Source of the DNA: an uncultured Paenibacillaceae bacterium
GTDB lineage: Bacteria; Bacillota; Bacilli; Paenibacillales; DA-C8
Assembly: GCA_937957685.1 (NCBI GenBank)
Contig: CALGAO010000032.1
Coordinates: forward strand, 1-24,389
Direction: 5' to 3'
Length of the DNA: 24,389 nucleotides
Below the pieces are notes generated by a model, which saw only the letters and a program-made list of their open reading frames with translations, was not told the origin of the DNA and did not search any database. The translations under genes were made by a program, and so were the position numbers. This document shows positions 1 through 8,513 of this stretch, one piece after another. How positions within the stretch are numbered: the first letter of the stretch is position 1; every line of letters begins with the position of its first letter.

Positions 1-230
1 CGAAAGCTGGTTGATCCCAAGCCAGGGTTCATTCGGCGTCCCCAAATGACCGACTGATGACGGAATGGAGGGTGAAAAGTGCAATGGTAAACAGGAAAAT
101 CCCCTCATCCACTCACACCAGCAGGACAAACAGAGGTTCAACATGGTTCGAAATGGAAAAATTGGCGGTGAAAAAAGCTAAGCAGGGATAAGGGACCTCG
201 TTTATTCACCGAAAATAGACAGTCTCCGAC
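1..230. other. Non-coding left edge, no gene recognised
   Basis: This stretch lies downstream of the minus-strand serine hydrolase gene. It contains only short open frames without convincing ribosome binding sites or recognisable protein motifs. I see nothing definable here. It could hold the 3' flank of a gene outside the window. Confidence 0.4.
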
Positions 231-289
231 GTGACGCTATTGGCCTCGAAAACCAGGTTTGTCGGGGGCAAAACGCCGAATAGCGTCAC
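231..289. repeat. Inverted repeat with 14-bp arms
   Basis: The left arm GTGACGCTATTGGC (231-244) is the reverse complement of GCCGAATAGCGTCAC (275-289) apart from one bulged base. The arms are separated by 30 bases. It lies about 150 bp past the stop of the minus-strand serine hydrolase. There is no T-run, so a simple intrinsic terminator is unlikely. It may be a structured intergenic repeat. Confidence 0.55.
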
Positions 290-354
290 TGGATTCCGTT
301 AGCAGCGCGATACCCCCGTCATTCGATCAAAGAACGTCATTGGGTTCCGTTGGC
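283..354. repeat. Degenerate direct repeat, about 50-bp period
   Basis: GCGTCACTGGATTCCGTTAG starting at 283 reappears as ACGTCATTGGGTTCCGTTGG starting at 333, with several substitutions. The first copy overlaps the right arm of the neighbouring inverted repeat. So this is one compound intergenic repeat built from GTCAY-TGG-TTCCGTT units. Its role is unknown. Confidence 0.45.
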
Positions 355-444
355 GTTGGCAGCCTGCGATCAGGTTGGCACCGCACGATCAGGAACGCAT
401 CAAACCTGGCCGGTGGACGCCGACCCGGAGCCAACCGATGCCAG

Positions 445-2022
445 TCATGCGCCGGACGATGCCACGCCGGTCAGATCTTCTTCCAGGTGGCTCGCATTCA
501 TAACGCCAACAGGCCTGATCTGGATGACGAGCATGCGCTCCAGGAAACAGCAGGTCAGAATAAACATCTGAAGCTCATCCAGCAGTTGAATGTTCAGCAC
601 CAGCGTGCGGTCATTCACCCAGCCCGCAGATGCGCCTGATGGTCGTGCGAAGAACGGATCAGGCGCAATGATCGGTTTACCCATGGCAAACCGGCACTCC
701 GTCTGGCGTTCTTCTGCGTACAGAATCAGCTTGCATTCATCGCCCCACTGAAACTCACAGGCGGTATATCCCGGCTTATTGGCAGCAAGCTGATAAGGGC
801 CTGCTGCCCCCTCGAATACAGGAAGGTCGAAGCTGGCGCTGTGCGGCAGATAGCAAGGCAACTCTAGAGAGTGTGCCGCAGCAACAGGGGGGCTTGTGTC
901 CGAACCATGGATCGACGTTGGCGACTCTGACGTGTGAGCAAGGTTTGCTGATCGTCCAACCGATGGGAGAACAGGCGAGTGCACCGCCGCCGGAGGCTGA
1001 CCCGGACACGACAAACCAGGCGTGGACGCAGTGTGCCGCAGATCGGCCGCTTCCCGATCTCGCCGCGCATCTTCACATGCTGGATAGATCCATTGCCAGA
1101 AGGCGTCGAGGATGAGTTGGTGTTCGTCCCGGTTCTGCAAGGTATTGGCCGTTGTGGCCAGCACGAGCTGTTGATCCGGCACGACGAGGATGAACTGACC
1201 GCCCATGCCGAAGGCGCAGTAGGAGCCGGAGCGTCCCCTCCAGAACTGGTAGCCGTAGCCTTGGCGCCCCTCCAGCTGCATCCTGGCATTGGAGTTGTCC
1301 ACGATCTTCGCGGTGCTGGCGGCGACCCAGCCCTCCGGCAGGATGCGCCAGCCGTTCCACACGCCATCCTGCAGATAGAGTTGGCCGAATCTGGCCATGT
1401 CCTCGGTCGTACAGCGGATGCCGCTGCCGCCCTTGTTAATGCCGAGCGGGCAAGATTCCCACTCGATGCGCCCGATGCCGATCGGATCGAACAGCCTGGG
1501 CCGCAGATAATCGTGTACCGTCATCCCAGATCTGCGCTGGATGATGGCGCACAGCGTATGCGTCGCCGTCGTGTCGTAGGCGAACACGGTGCCGGGGGGA
1601 TGGGCGGGAGGCGTGTTCAGAAACGAAGCCACCCAGTCCTCGACATCCGTTCGCGTTGACCCGCGATGCACCGTTTGCATGGACAGCAGATGTCTGACCG
1701 TCATCATCGCGGTGAACGGATGGACCTCGCCCGCCAGCTTGTCCGGAAACAGATCGACGATCCGGTCATCCAGCGAGAACAACCCTTCGCCGATGGCGAT
1801 GCCGACTGCTGAAGACGTAAAACTCTTGCTGACGGAGAAGATCGGGTGGAGCGTATCCGCTCCAAACGGTGGCGCATACCCTTCAGCCACAACATGCCCA
1901 TTGCGAAGCAGCATGAAACTGTGCAGATTCACATTCATCATCCGTAAGTGACGGATAAACCTCCCGATCCCATTAGCGTCGATGCCTGCTTGCTCGGGCG
2001 TTGCTCTCCTTAATCGATCCAT
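445..2022 (-). CDS. Serine hydrolase, beta-lactamase (class C/EstB-like) fold
   Basis: This is a predicted cytoplasmic serine hydrolase of 525 residues. The start is ATG at 2022 because AAGGAGGATC (2031-2040, complement) lies 8 bases upstream. Longer frames reaching back to 2148 lack such a site. Residues 1-315 form the beta-lactamase-like domain. The nucleophile motif SVSK is at 63-66, YDT at 149-151 takes the place of the usual YxN, and GMGGQ at 272-276 occupies the HxG/KTG position. Residues 320-400 are rich in Pro, Ser and Thr and look like a linker. Residues 400-525 form a beta-rich C-terminal domain seen in other Paenibacillus serine hydrolases. No signal peptide is present. It is co-directional with the upstream pectin methylesterase (79-bp gap), so a role as an esterase on pectin-derived esters is conceivable. 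The substrate cannot be read from the sequence. A penicillin-binding role is less likely given the missing signal. Confidence 0.85.
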   Translation of the reverse strand: MDRLRRATPEQAGIDANGIGRFIRHLRMMNVNLHSFMLLRNGHVVAEGYAPPFGADTLHPIFSVSKSFTSSAVGIAIGEGLFSLDDRIVDLFPDKLAGEVHPFTAMMTVRHLLSMQTVHRGSTRTDVEDWVASFLNTPPAHPPGTVFAYDTTATHTLCAIIQRRSGMTVHDYLRPRLFDPIGIGRIEWESCPLGINKGGSGIRCTTEDMARFGQLYLQDGVWNGWRILPEGWVAASTAKIVDNSNARMQLEGRQGYGYQFWRGRSGSYCAFGMGGQFILVVPDQQLVLATTANTLQNRDEHQLILDAFWQWIYPACEDARRDREAADLRHTASTPGLSCPGQPPAAVHSPVLPSVGRSANLAHTSESPTSIHGSDTSPPVAAAHSLELPCYLPHSASFDLPVFEGAAGPYQLAANKPGYTACEFQWGDECKLILYAEERQTECRFAMGKPIIAPDPFFARPSGASAGWVNDRTLVLNIQLLDELQMFILTCCFLERMLVIQIRPVGVMNASHLEEDLTGVASSGA

Positions 2023-2101
2023 TGATCGCTGATCCTCCTTCGCACGAAAATGCGGCTGATCTCGAAGCGGGGTATTCTGCGCATATGAGCCGCCGCAAAG
2101 T

Positions 2102-3004
2102 TCAACCATAAAACGGCGGTACCCAACCATCATCGCCGGACAGCACAAGTTCCACCGTATAGAATGCCGCTGCCTCCGCCGTCATCTGCTTTGCCCAGCG
2201 GACGCGCGATTCCGGCTTGGCGCCCGGCCCGGTGCTGCCGAACTCCTCATAACGGGAGGTGGACTCCCGCTCGGGTTTGCTCCAGTTATGCCAGCCGAGC
2301 GGATGAACAGAAGCATCCATATGGGTCCGTATGAAAGCCACGGCAGCGTAATCCCGCCACGGTCTGCCCAGCCAGACCAGCTCCACACCTTCTCCGCCCG
2401 TCACCTTGCAGTCGAGGAACACGTAGCCGTAACGGCGTTCCAGCGGGGTATTGGCTGCAGTCAGATAACCGCCTGTGCGTTTGCAATGGATCTCGCAGCG
2501 GTCGAACACGGCGGTTGCAGGCCCGAAGATAAAATCGACGTCACCTTCGATATAGCAATCCACGTAATAATGACGCCCGCCAGCGGCATAAAGCGTGTCT
2601 TGATCGCCCTCGAAACGGACATTGCGGAAGGCGACCCGATCCGCTTCGATGAAGGCTGCCACGGCTTGCCCGGTGCGCGGTCCCGAATCATTGCGGATCG
2701 TCAGACGCTCCGCCCGGAAATCATCCGCATAGACATAGAAGCTGCCGCTCCGGAACGTACCCAGCGGTTTGCCTACGGAATCCAGCGTATGCGCATTGTC
2801 CTGATAGACGAGAACCGTGCCATCCGTTGATTCGCCGAGCAGATGGATCGGCCCCTTGTCTTTCGGCACGACAATTTTCTCTCTGTACAGGCCGTTTCGA
2901 ATCTCGATGACCGTAACCTCGAGCGATTGATCGGGCACATGACGAATCGCTTCCTGCACGGTACGAAAGTCGCCATTGCCTCTCTGATCTACGATGATCT
3001 TCAC
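2102..3004 (-). CDS. Cytoplasmic pectin methylesterase (CE8)
   Basis: This is a pectinesterase of carbohydrate esterase family 8, removing methyl esters from galacturonate residues. The start is GTG at 3004, with GAGGAG about 10 bases upstream (3015-3020). The whole 300 residues form one right-handed beta-helix domain. Active-site signatures are intact: GQAVA with Gln113, QDTLY with Gln135 and Asp136, DFIFG with the nucleophile-type Asp157, and GRPW with Arg214. There is no signal peptide or membrane segment, so it should act inside the cell on imported methylated oligogalacturonides, in contrast to the exported CE8 domain encoded at 10179-12452. The serine hydrolase gene follows 79 bp downstream on the same strand. 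The gene upstream is divergent. Confidence 0.93.
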   Translation of the reverse strand: MKIIVDQRGNGDFRTVQEAIRHVPDQSLEVTVIEIRNGLYREKIVVPKDKGPIHLLGESTDGTVLVYQDNAHTLDSVGKPLGTFRSGSFYVYADDFRAERLTIRNDSGPRTGQAVAAFIEADRVAFRNVRFEGDQDTLYAAGGRHYYVDCYIEGDVDFIFGPATAVFDRCEIHCKRTGGYLTAANTPLERRYGYVFLDCKVTGGEGVELVWLGRPWRDYAAVAFIRTHMDASVHPLGWHNWSKPERESTSRYEEFGSTGPGAKPESRVRWAKQMTAEAAAFYTVELVLSGDDGWVPPFYG

Positions 3005-3291
3005 GTTTGCTCAACTCCTCACATGGACTCTGTTTCTATCTTAGCGATCTTGCCTGCCGGATTCTTCATATTTTGCAGTGCGAATTGGCCGTTTTTTTGC
3101 TTCTTTTGTTGTCAGTCAGACAGATGATGCTCTCCGCCGCCGCTCCAAAATAATGTAAATGTGAGCTAAAGATTCATAGATTTTGGTCGATTCGGGAGGG
3201 AGATTATGCTAGATTATATCTATGTTTAAATCTTTATGATTATATTGAGGATTCAGCTGAACAACAATCACGAAGCAGGGAGTGAGAGAAC
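3005..3291. promoter_or_regulatory. Divergent intergenic promoter region
   Basis: This 287-bp gap separates the minus-strand esterase operon from the plus-strand adaptor/permease pair, so both promoters should lie here. The stretch 3200-3250 is A+T-rich. It contains a minus-strand TATAAT (complement of 3213-3218) and a plus-strand TATATT (3241-3246). Neither has a convincing -35 element at the right spacing. AGATTAT occurs twice, at 3201 and 3211. No known operator was recognised. Confidence 0.4.
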
Positions 3292-4323
3292 TTGACGACC
3301 AACCATTCCAGAGGAAAACGAATCTGTCTGGCAACCTTGCTGGCAACTGTCGTGGTCACTGCAGCTGGCTGTTCGCTGTTGCCGAAGGAGCCAGAGCCGC
3401 TCGCACCGCCGCTCATCAAGCCGGTCGACTCGGATGTCCGAACGGTCGAGGTGAAGCTTGATACGCTCGAATATGCGGTTCATGGAACCGGTACGCTGGA
3501 GTCCCGCTCGATGACCTACGTCCAGGTTGAAGCTGAGGAAGGCACTGTAGATGAGGTGTTCGTGAAAGCAGGCGATGAGGTGCGTGCCGGCGATCTGCTC
3601 ATCCAGCTCGAGAGGGAGAACCTGGATCTCGATATGATGAAAAAACAGCTTGACGTATTCAAAAAAGAGAAAACGCTTAACGAAGTCAGAGACAGCGGCA
3701 GCGAACTGGAGATGAAGATCGCCATGCTGGATCTGCAGATCGCGCGAGAGGAGCTGACCAAGCTGGAGGAAAGATTGAATGCCACGCGAATCCTGGCTCC
3801 GGCAGACGGCGTTGTCGTGTACGAGTCCGGTGTGGAGCCGGGCGATCGGGTCTCGCAGTATCAAGTCCTGTATACGCTTGCAAACCCGTCGGATCTGTGG
3901 GTCGCTTTCACAACGCCGCTCGAGTCGGCGAGGAATGACATCCAGGTGGGAGCGAAGGCCGAGTTCAATCTGGACGACCAGGTGTATATCGGGACGGTTG
4001 TGCAGACGCCTGCCAGCGCTCCATTCGTCGACAATGACCGGTTGAAAGCGAAATATGGCAACACGATCTTTATCGAGGTTCCCGATCTTCCGGCTGACGC
4101 CGAGCTCGGCGATTGGGGAGATACGAAGATCGTGCTGTATCGCAAGGAGAATACGATCGTTCTGCCGCTGAGAGCGTTGCGCCAGAGCTTCGGCAGAACA
4201 TACGTGCAGATCCTGGAGGGAGAAGCGCGCCGTGAAGTCGATGTCGAGATCGGACTGCAAACACAAAGCCAGGTAGAAATTGTGAAGGGACTGGAGATCG
4301 GGCAGCAGGTTGTCATGCCTTAG
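3292..4323 (+). CDS. Lipoprotein HlyD/MacA-type efflux adaptor
   Basis: This is a membrane-fusion-type adaptor that usually works with an FtsX/MacB-like permease on the outer face of the membrane. The start is TTG at 3292 with GGGAG/GAGTGAG just upstream. There is no nearby ATG, and the TTG start gives a perfect lipoprotein signal: basic N-terminus, hydrophobic core, and lipobox TAAGC with Cys27. Residues about 55-110 resemble the first half of a lipoyl-like hairpin (VKAGDEVRAGDLL). Residues about 105-160 form a charged coiled-coil hairpin. The second lipoyl half follows (ILAPADGVV), then beta-barrel domains to residue 343. The large permease gene starts 21 bp after its stop, so they are almost certainly one unit. 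The transported substrate is unknown. The position inside a pectin locus suggests but does not prove a link. Confidence 0.85.
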   Translation: MTTNHSRGKRICLATLLATVVVTAAGCSLLPKEPEPLAPPLIKPVDSDVRTVEVKLDTLEYAVHGTGTLESRSMTYVQVEAEEGTVDEVFVKAGDEVRAGDLLIQLERENLDLDMMKKQLDVFKKEKTLNEVRDSGSELEMKIAMLDLQIAREELTKLEERLNATRILAPADGVVVYESGVEPGDRVSQYQVLYTLANPSDLWVAFTTPLESARNDIQVGAKAEFNLDDQVYIGTVVQTPASAPFVDNDRLKAKYGNTIFIEVPDLPADAELGDWGDTKIVLYRKENTIVLPLRALRQSFGRTYVQILEGEARREVDVEIGLQTQSQVEIVKGLEIGQQVVMP

Positions 4324-4344
4324 TAATCGAAGGAGAGCGTATAG

Positions 4345-7215
4345 ATGCGAATGCCAATCCTTATCTTGTTGTTTCTGTTTCGCAAGATGCTGCAGAACCG
4401 CTGGCTGTACATCAGCCTGCTCGCCGGGATGATGCTGTGCACGGCGCTGACGAGCAGCTTGCCGATCTACAAGAACGCGATTCTGCAGCGCATGCTGATC
4501 CAGGAGCTTGATGATTCCTATATGGAAACCGCGAGATATCCGGGCAACATCAGGGCGCAGGTGAATTTCGGTTTCCTGGGTGTCGATTCGACCCGGCTCC
4601 AACAGGTGATCGCAGAATTGAACGAATATTGGGAGTCGAATGTTCTGGGAGCAAGCCGCGTGCCTGTTCTGGATGACATCCGCGAGCACATATACAAAGG
4701 GATCTATGTGTACCCGGAAGGCGGCGATCCCAATATCTATGAAACGAAGCGCAACGTCATGCTGGCCGCAAGAAGTGGTCTTGCCGACCACGTCCGGCTG
4801 GTAGACGGCAGGATGCCGTCGAATGAGCCGGTTGACGGCGTGATCGAGGTGCTGCTGACCGACCGTACGCTGGCCAGGCTCGGCACCGTCATCGGTCATG
4901 AATGGATCGCCGATTCGTCTGATGCCAGCCTCGCCCACATCCGGATCAGACCGGTCGGCGTCATCGCGGAAGCTGATCTGTATGACACGTACTGGAGCCA
5001 TCAGCGGCTCAGCGCCTATGATATGGTTCTGTTCATGGACGAGTCGACCATCTCCCGCATCCCCGACATATTGACCGAGTTGCCGATGCGTTCTGCCTCA
5101 TGGTACGTGTCGTTTGATTACCGGTCGTTCACGCTGGATGCAGCGGACCGGTTTAACTCCATCTATGAGGAACTTAGGGACTATCTGGCAGCAGATTACA
5201 GCTCACAGGTCGTGGATGCTCCGGCAGTCAAGATCCTGACCTATTACACGGACCAGGAGAAGAAGCTTGGCATACTCTTGTGGTCGCTCAACGTCCCGCT
5301 GTTTATCCTGGTCGCGTTCTATCTGTACATGGTATCGGGCATGATCGCCGACCGACAGAAGGCGGAGCTGGCCGTGCTTTGGAGCCGCGGCGCTGGCCGT
5401 GGGCAGATCGTCGCGCTGTATGCACTGGAGTCCTCGCTGATGGCCTTGCTCGCCTGTGCGGCGGGGCCGTTTATCGGCCGCTGGTTGACGACAGTGCTCG
5501 GTTCGACCAACAGCTTCATGAGCTTCGTTCAGCGCCATTCGCTGGCCGCGGAGATTACGTTAGAGAGCTGCTTGTATGCGGCGGCTGCAGCGGTGTTTGC
5601 TGTTCTGCTGCATCTGCTGCCGCTGGTGTTCGCGATGCGGACAAGCATCGTGGAACAGAAGCGTTCCCGTTCCAGATTCGAACAGCTTGCTTTCTGGCAC
5701 AAGTATGGACTGGATGTTGTGCTGACCTTGCTCGGGGGCTACGGGTATTTCCATCTGTCGAGACGTCTGGATGATCTGCGATCGCTCGGAGTGGACAGCA
5801 TCCAGTTGTCGGCAGAACCGCTGCTGTTCATCATCCCGTCCGTATTTATCCTGGGCATCAGCCTGATCATGCTGCGGCTCTATCCGTACGTGCTGAAGCT
5901 GATCTTTCGTATCGGACGAACCCGCTGGCCATTCAGCTGGTATTATGCGATGATGCTCGTCTCCAGACAGCCTGCCCGTTACCACATGCTGATGATCTTC
6001 CTCATCCTGACGATCGGAACCGGCATCTACAATGCCAGCGCAGCGAGGACGATCAACGGCAATATGGAGGAGCAGATCTGGTATCGGAACGGGGCTGATA
6101 TCGTGCTTCAGGAGAGTTGGCCGAGCGAGAGTGTGTCCGACGACGAAGATGATCCGACCGGTTCTGCGCCATTGATCCGTTACAGGGAGCCGCCGTTCGA
6201 CCGATTCGAAAATATACCGGGTGTCGTACAGGCGGCGAGGGTGTTCGACAACGATGAGGTGCAAGCCTTCACGAACAGGGGAGAAGGCGGAAGAGTGCGC
6301 CTGCTTGGCATATCGACGAAGGAGTTCGGACTGACGGCCAAATTCCCGAATGGACTGATGCCATATCATCTGTATGATTATCTGAATCTGATCGCGTTGG
6401 ACCCGCATGCGGTGCTTGTTTCATCATCTTTTGCCGAGGCGTATGATGTCAAGCCAGGGGACCGTCTGCAGATCTCTGCCGGTTCGCTCGGCACGATGAA
6501 TGTGTCGGTGTACGCGACGATCGACTACTTCCCGACCTACAATCCCAACCCGGTCGCAACGGAGAACCGCGGTCAAGTCTCGATCACCCAGCCCCACCTG
6601 ATCGTCGGGCATCTCCAGACGATGCAGAATGAGCTGAGCCTCGTCCCATATGATGTGTGGCTTAATCTGGAGTCGGAGGACAGCCGCCAGGCACTCTACG
6701 ACTGGCTGGAGGAAAACAAGATTCGCCTGATCCGCATGTCAGATACCTACGAACAGATCATCGCCAGCCGCAACGATCCTTTTCGCATGGCGATGAACGG
6801 CGCGATGAGCCTGGGCTTCATCGTCTCGCTCCTCATCACACTGGCCGGCTTCCTCCTGTTCTGGATGCTGATGCTGAAGGGCAGGACGCTCGAGTTCGGC
6901 ATCTTCCGCGCCAGCGGATTGAGCCGCACTTCGCTCTTTCGCTTCATCGCGGTCGAGCAGATGCTGACATCCGGAACCGGCTTCCTCATCGGATTCGTCT
7001 GCGGGATCTGGGCCGGTCTGGTGTATGTGCCACAGCTCGAGATGTTGTTTGATCCGGCGCGCATCGTTCCGCCGTTTGCGGTGATGTTCGAACCTGGCGA
7101 TACGGTGCAACTGATCGTCTTCGTCTGCCTGATGCTGATCAGCGCGTTGATCCTGCTGTCCTCTTACATCAAGCGGTTGAACGTGCATCAGGCGGTGAAG
7201 CTGGGAGAGGATTAG
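4345..7215 (+). CDS. Large FtsX-type ABC transporter permease
   Basis: This is a predicted inner-membrane permease of the MacB/FtsX superfamily, 956 residues. ATG at 4345 follows AAGGAG with good spacing. I count about ten membrane helices: near 20-40, 313-335, 354-378, 407-431, 453-472, 492-515, 546-564, 819-843, 872-895 and 922-941. Two long extracytoplasmic domains fill residues about 41-310 and 565-818. That is the layout of a two-FtsX-domain permease with large outer domains. It has no nucleotide-binding domain and no ATPase gene is adjacent. The cognate ATPase must be encoded elsewhere or the system has lost it. It is translated right behind the adaptor lipoprotein. Such pairs commonly export lipids, peptides or antibiotics or carry out mechanotransmission. 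Nothing in the sequence fixes which applies. Confidence 0.85.
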   Translation: MRMPILILLFLFRKMLQNRWLYISLLAGMMLCTALTSSLPIYKNAILQRMLIQELDDSYMETARYPGNIRAQVNFGFLGVDSTRLQQVIAELNEYWESNVLGASRVPVLDDIREHIYKGIYVYPEGGDPNIYETKRNVMLAARSGLADHVRLVDGRMPSNEPVDGVIEVLLTDRTLARLGTVIGHEWIADSSDASLAHIRIRPVGVIAEADLYDTYWSHQRLSAYDMVLFMDESTISRIPDILTELPMRSASWYVSFDYRSFTLDAADRFNSIYEELRDYLAADYSSQVVDAPAVKILTYYTDQEKKLGILLWSLNVPLFILVAFYLYMVSGMIADRQKAELAVLWSRGAGRGQIVALYALESSLMALLACAAGPFIGRWLTTVLGSTNSFMSFVQRHSLAAEITLESCLYAAAAAVFAVLLHLLPLVFAMRTSIVEQKRSRSRFEQLAFWHKYGLDVVLTLLGGYGYFHLSRRLDDLRSLGVDSIQLSAEPLLFIIPSVFILGISLIMLRLYPYVLKLIFRIGRTRWPFSWYYAMMLVSRQPARYHMLMIFLILTIGTGIYNASAARTINGNMEEQIWYRNGADIVLQESWPSESVSDDEDDPTGSAPLIRYREPPFDRFENIPGVVQAARVFDNDEVQAFTNRGEGGRVRLLGISTKEFGLTAKFPNGLMPYHLYDYLNLIALDPHAVLVSSSFAEAYDVKPGDRLQISAGSLGTMNVSVYATIDYFPTYNPNPVATENRGQVSITQPHLIVGHLQTMQNELSLVPYDVWLNLESEDSRQALYDWLEENKIRLIRMSDTYEQIIASRNDPFRMAMNGAMSLGFIVSLLITLAGFLLFWMLMLKGRTLEFGIFRASGLSRTSLFRFIAVEQMLTSGTGFLIGFVCGIWAGLVYVPQLEMLFDPARIVPPFAVMFEPGDTVQLIVFVCLMLISALILLSSYIKRLNVHQAVKLGED

Positions 7216-7251
7216 AGCAAAAAAGTTCAATTTAGACCGGGAAAAGGGCAG

Positions 7252-7304
7252 GAAGATCGAAGAAAATAAGCTTCAGTTTTCCTATAATAGTCTTGAAGAT
7301 CGAA
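7252..7304 (+). promoter_or_regulatory. Promoter for the GH105-GH43 genes, flanked by a direct repeat
   Basis: A consensus TATAAT lies at 7283-7288 in an A+T-rich segment, 48 bp before the GH105 start codon. No good -35 hexamer sits 17 bp upstream. The ten-base sequence GAAGATCGAA occurs at 7252-7261 and again at 7295-7304, 43 bp apart, close to four helical turns, bracketing the -10 box. This arrangement could be a pair of binding sites for a regulator whose contact replaces the weak -35. That reading is an inference. Confidence 0.5.
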
Positions 7305-7335
7305 ACAGACACAATCCGGCAGGAGGTTTCCATAC

Positions 7336-8451
7336 ATGGCAGACCAATCCGTCTGGTCCATCAAAACCGCAAATACGATCATCAGTCAGTCTGACACCGA
7401 CGGGTACCATCCGGAGCTGAGGAAGCGATGGGCTTATGTTCCGGGCATGATGCTGATGGCAATCGCCCGCACAGGCGAATATTACGGTATCGAAGAATAC
7501 GTGGCATTCATGAAGAAGCATATGGACTTGTTCGTCCAGGATGGCGGCAAGATCCATACGTACCGGATCGAGGAATACAATCTGGATCAGATCAATCAGG
7601 GCAAGAACCTGTTCATGCTCATGGAGAGAAGCGGTGAAGCGAAGTATGAGCAAGCGGCGCATTTGCTGGCAGCTCAGCTGGCCGGACATCCGCGCACGAG
7701 CGAAGGCGGCTTCTGGCACAAGAAGGTGTATCCCTTCCAGATGTGGCTCGACGGCCTGTACATGTCTTCGCCGTTCCTTGCCCAGTATGCCAGGACGTTC
7801 AACCGTCCCGAGCTGTTCGATGTGGTCGCGCTGCAGCTGCTGCTGATCGAACAGAAGACGCGGGACAAGCGGACCGGGCTTCTGTATCACGGCTGGGATG
7901 AAGCGCGCGAACAGGTATGGGCCGATCCGGTGACCGGTTGCTCAAAGAATTTCTGGGGAAGGGCGCTCGGCTGGTATATGATGGCCCTGGCGGATGCGCT
8001 CGAGCATTTCCCGATTGACCATGCGAAGCGCGGCACGATCATCGGCATCTATGAGCGGCTCGCCCATGCGGTGTGCCGTGTCCAGGACGAAGCATCCGGC
8101 GTCTGGTACCAGGTGCTGGATCAGAGCGAACGCGAGGGCAACTACCTGGAAGCTTCATGCTCCTCCATGTTTGTCTACTCGCTGGCGAAGGGGACGCGCC
8201 TCGGGTATCTGGAGCGTCATTTCCGGGAGAAAGCGAAGCGCGGATACCAGGGCATCCTCGAACGGTTCGTGACCGAGGGTGAAGCGGGAGTCCATCTTCA
8301 TTCGATTAATCACGGGGCTGGACTCAGCCTGGATCGCGATGGTACATATGGCTATTACATCCGGGAGAAAGTTGTCTCGGATGCGCATATCGGGGTGGCG
8401 CCGTTTATCCTGGCCAGCCTGGAGATCGAACGAATGAATGAAGCTGAATAA
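7336..8451 (+). CDS. GH105 unsaturated rhamnogalacturonyl/galacturonyl hydrolase
   Basis: This is a family 105 glycoside hydrolase (YteR/YesR type). It releases the unsaturated uronic acid left at the non-reducing end of lyase products by hydrating the double bond. It is 371 residues long, the usual length, with an (alpha/alpha)6 barrel and no signal peptide, so it is cytoplasmic. ATG at 7336 follows AGGAGG at 7321-7326. The motif MWLDGLYM carries Asp139, equivalent to the catalytic Asp of YteR. WGRALGWY and the C-terminal histidine-rich INHGAG region are also typical. It fits downstream of the PL10 lyases encoded at 12504-15395, which generate such unsaturated oligosaccharides. A GH43 gene follows after 62 bp. 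I cannot tell rhamnogalacturonan from homogalacturonan specificity. Confidence 0.92.
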   Translation: MADQSVWSIKTANTIISQSDTDGYHPELRKRWAYVPGMMLMAIARTGEYYGIEEYVAFMKKHMDLFVQDGGKIHTYRIEEYNLDQINQGKNLFMLMERSGEAKYEQAAHLLAAQLAGHPRTSEGGFWHKKVYPFQMWLDGLYMSSPFLAQYARTFNRPELFDVVALQLLLIEQKTRDKRTGLLYHGWDEAREQVWADPVTGCSKNFWGRALGWYMMALADALEHFPIDHAKRGTIIGIYERLAHAVCRVQDEASGVWYQVLDQSEREGNYLEASCSSMFVYSLAKGTRLGYLERHFREKAKRGYQGILERFVTEGEAGVHLHSINHGAGLSLDRDGTYGYYIREKVVSDAHIGVAPFILASLEIERMNEAE

Positions 8452-8513
8452 CCGGCGGCCGATGTATGACGGCAAATGCAGTGATCGCACAGCACAAAGG
8501 AGAGAGCGACTCA

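Noticed and set aside
259..639. A 126-codon open frame at the left edge
   Set aside because: It spans the repeat region and then runs antisense to the end of the serine hydrolase. There is no recognisable product or binding site.
979..1659. A 226-codon plus-strand open frame inside the serine hydrolase gene
   Set aside because: It is antisense to the SxxK hydrolase domain with intact motifs. The composition is Arg/Ala-rich and there is no ribosome binding site.
2023..2148. Upstream extension of the serine hydrolase to 2148
   Set aside because: It would overlap the pectin methylesterase gene and lacks a binding site. ATG at 2022 has a perfect one.
3268..5001. A 577-codon minus-strand open frame across the adaptor and permease genes
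   Set aside because: It is antisense to two well-supported genes, has low-complexity His/Gln/Arg-rich composition, and no family resemblance. It is a codon-bias shadow.
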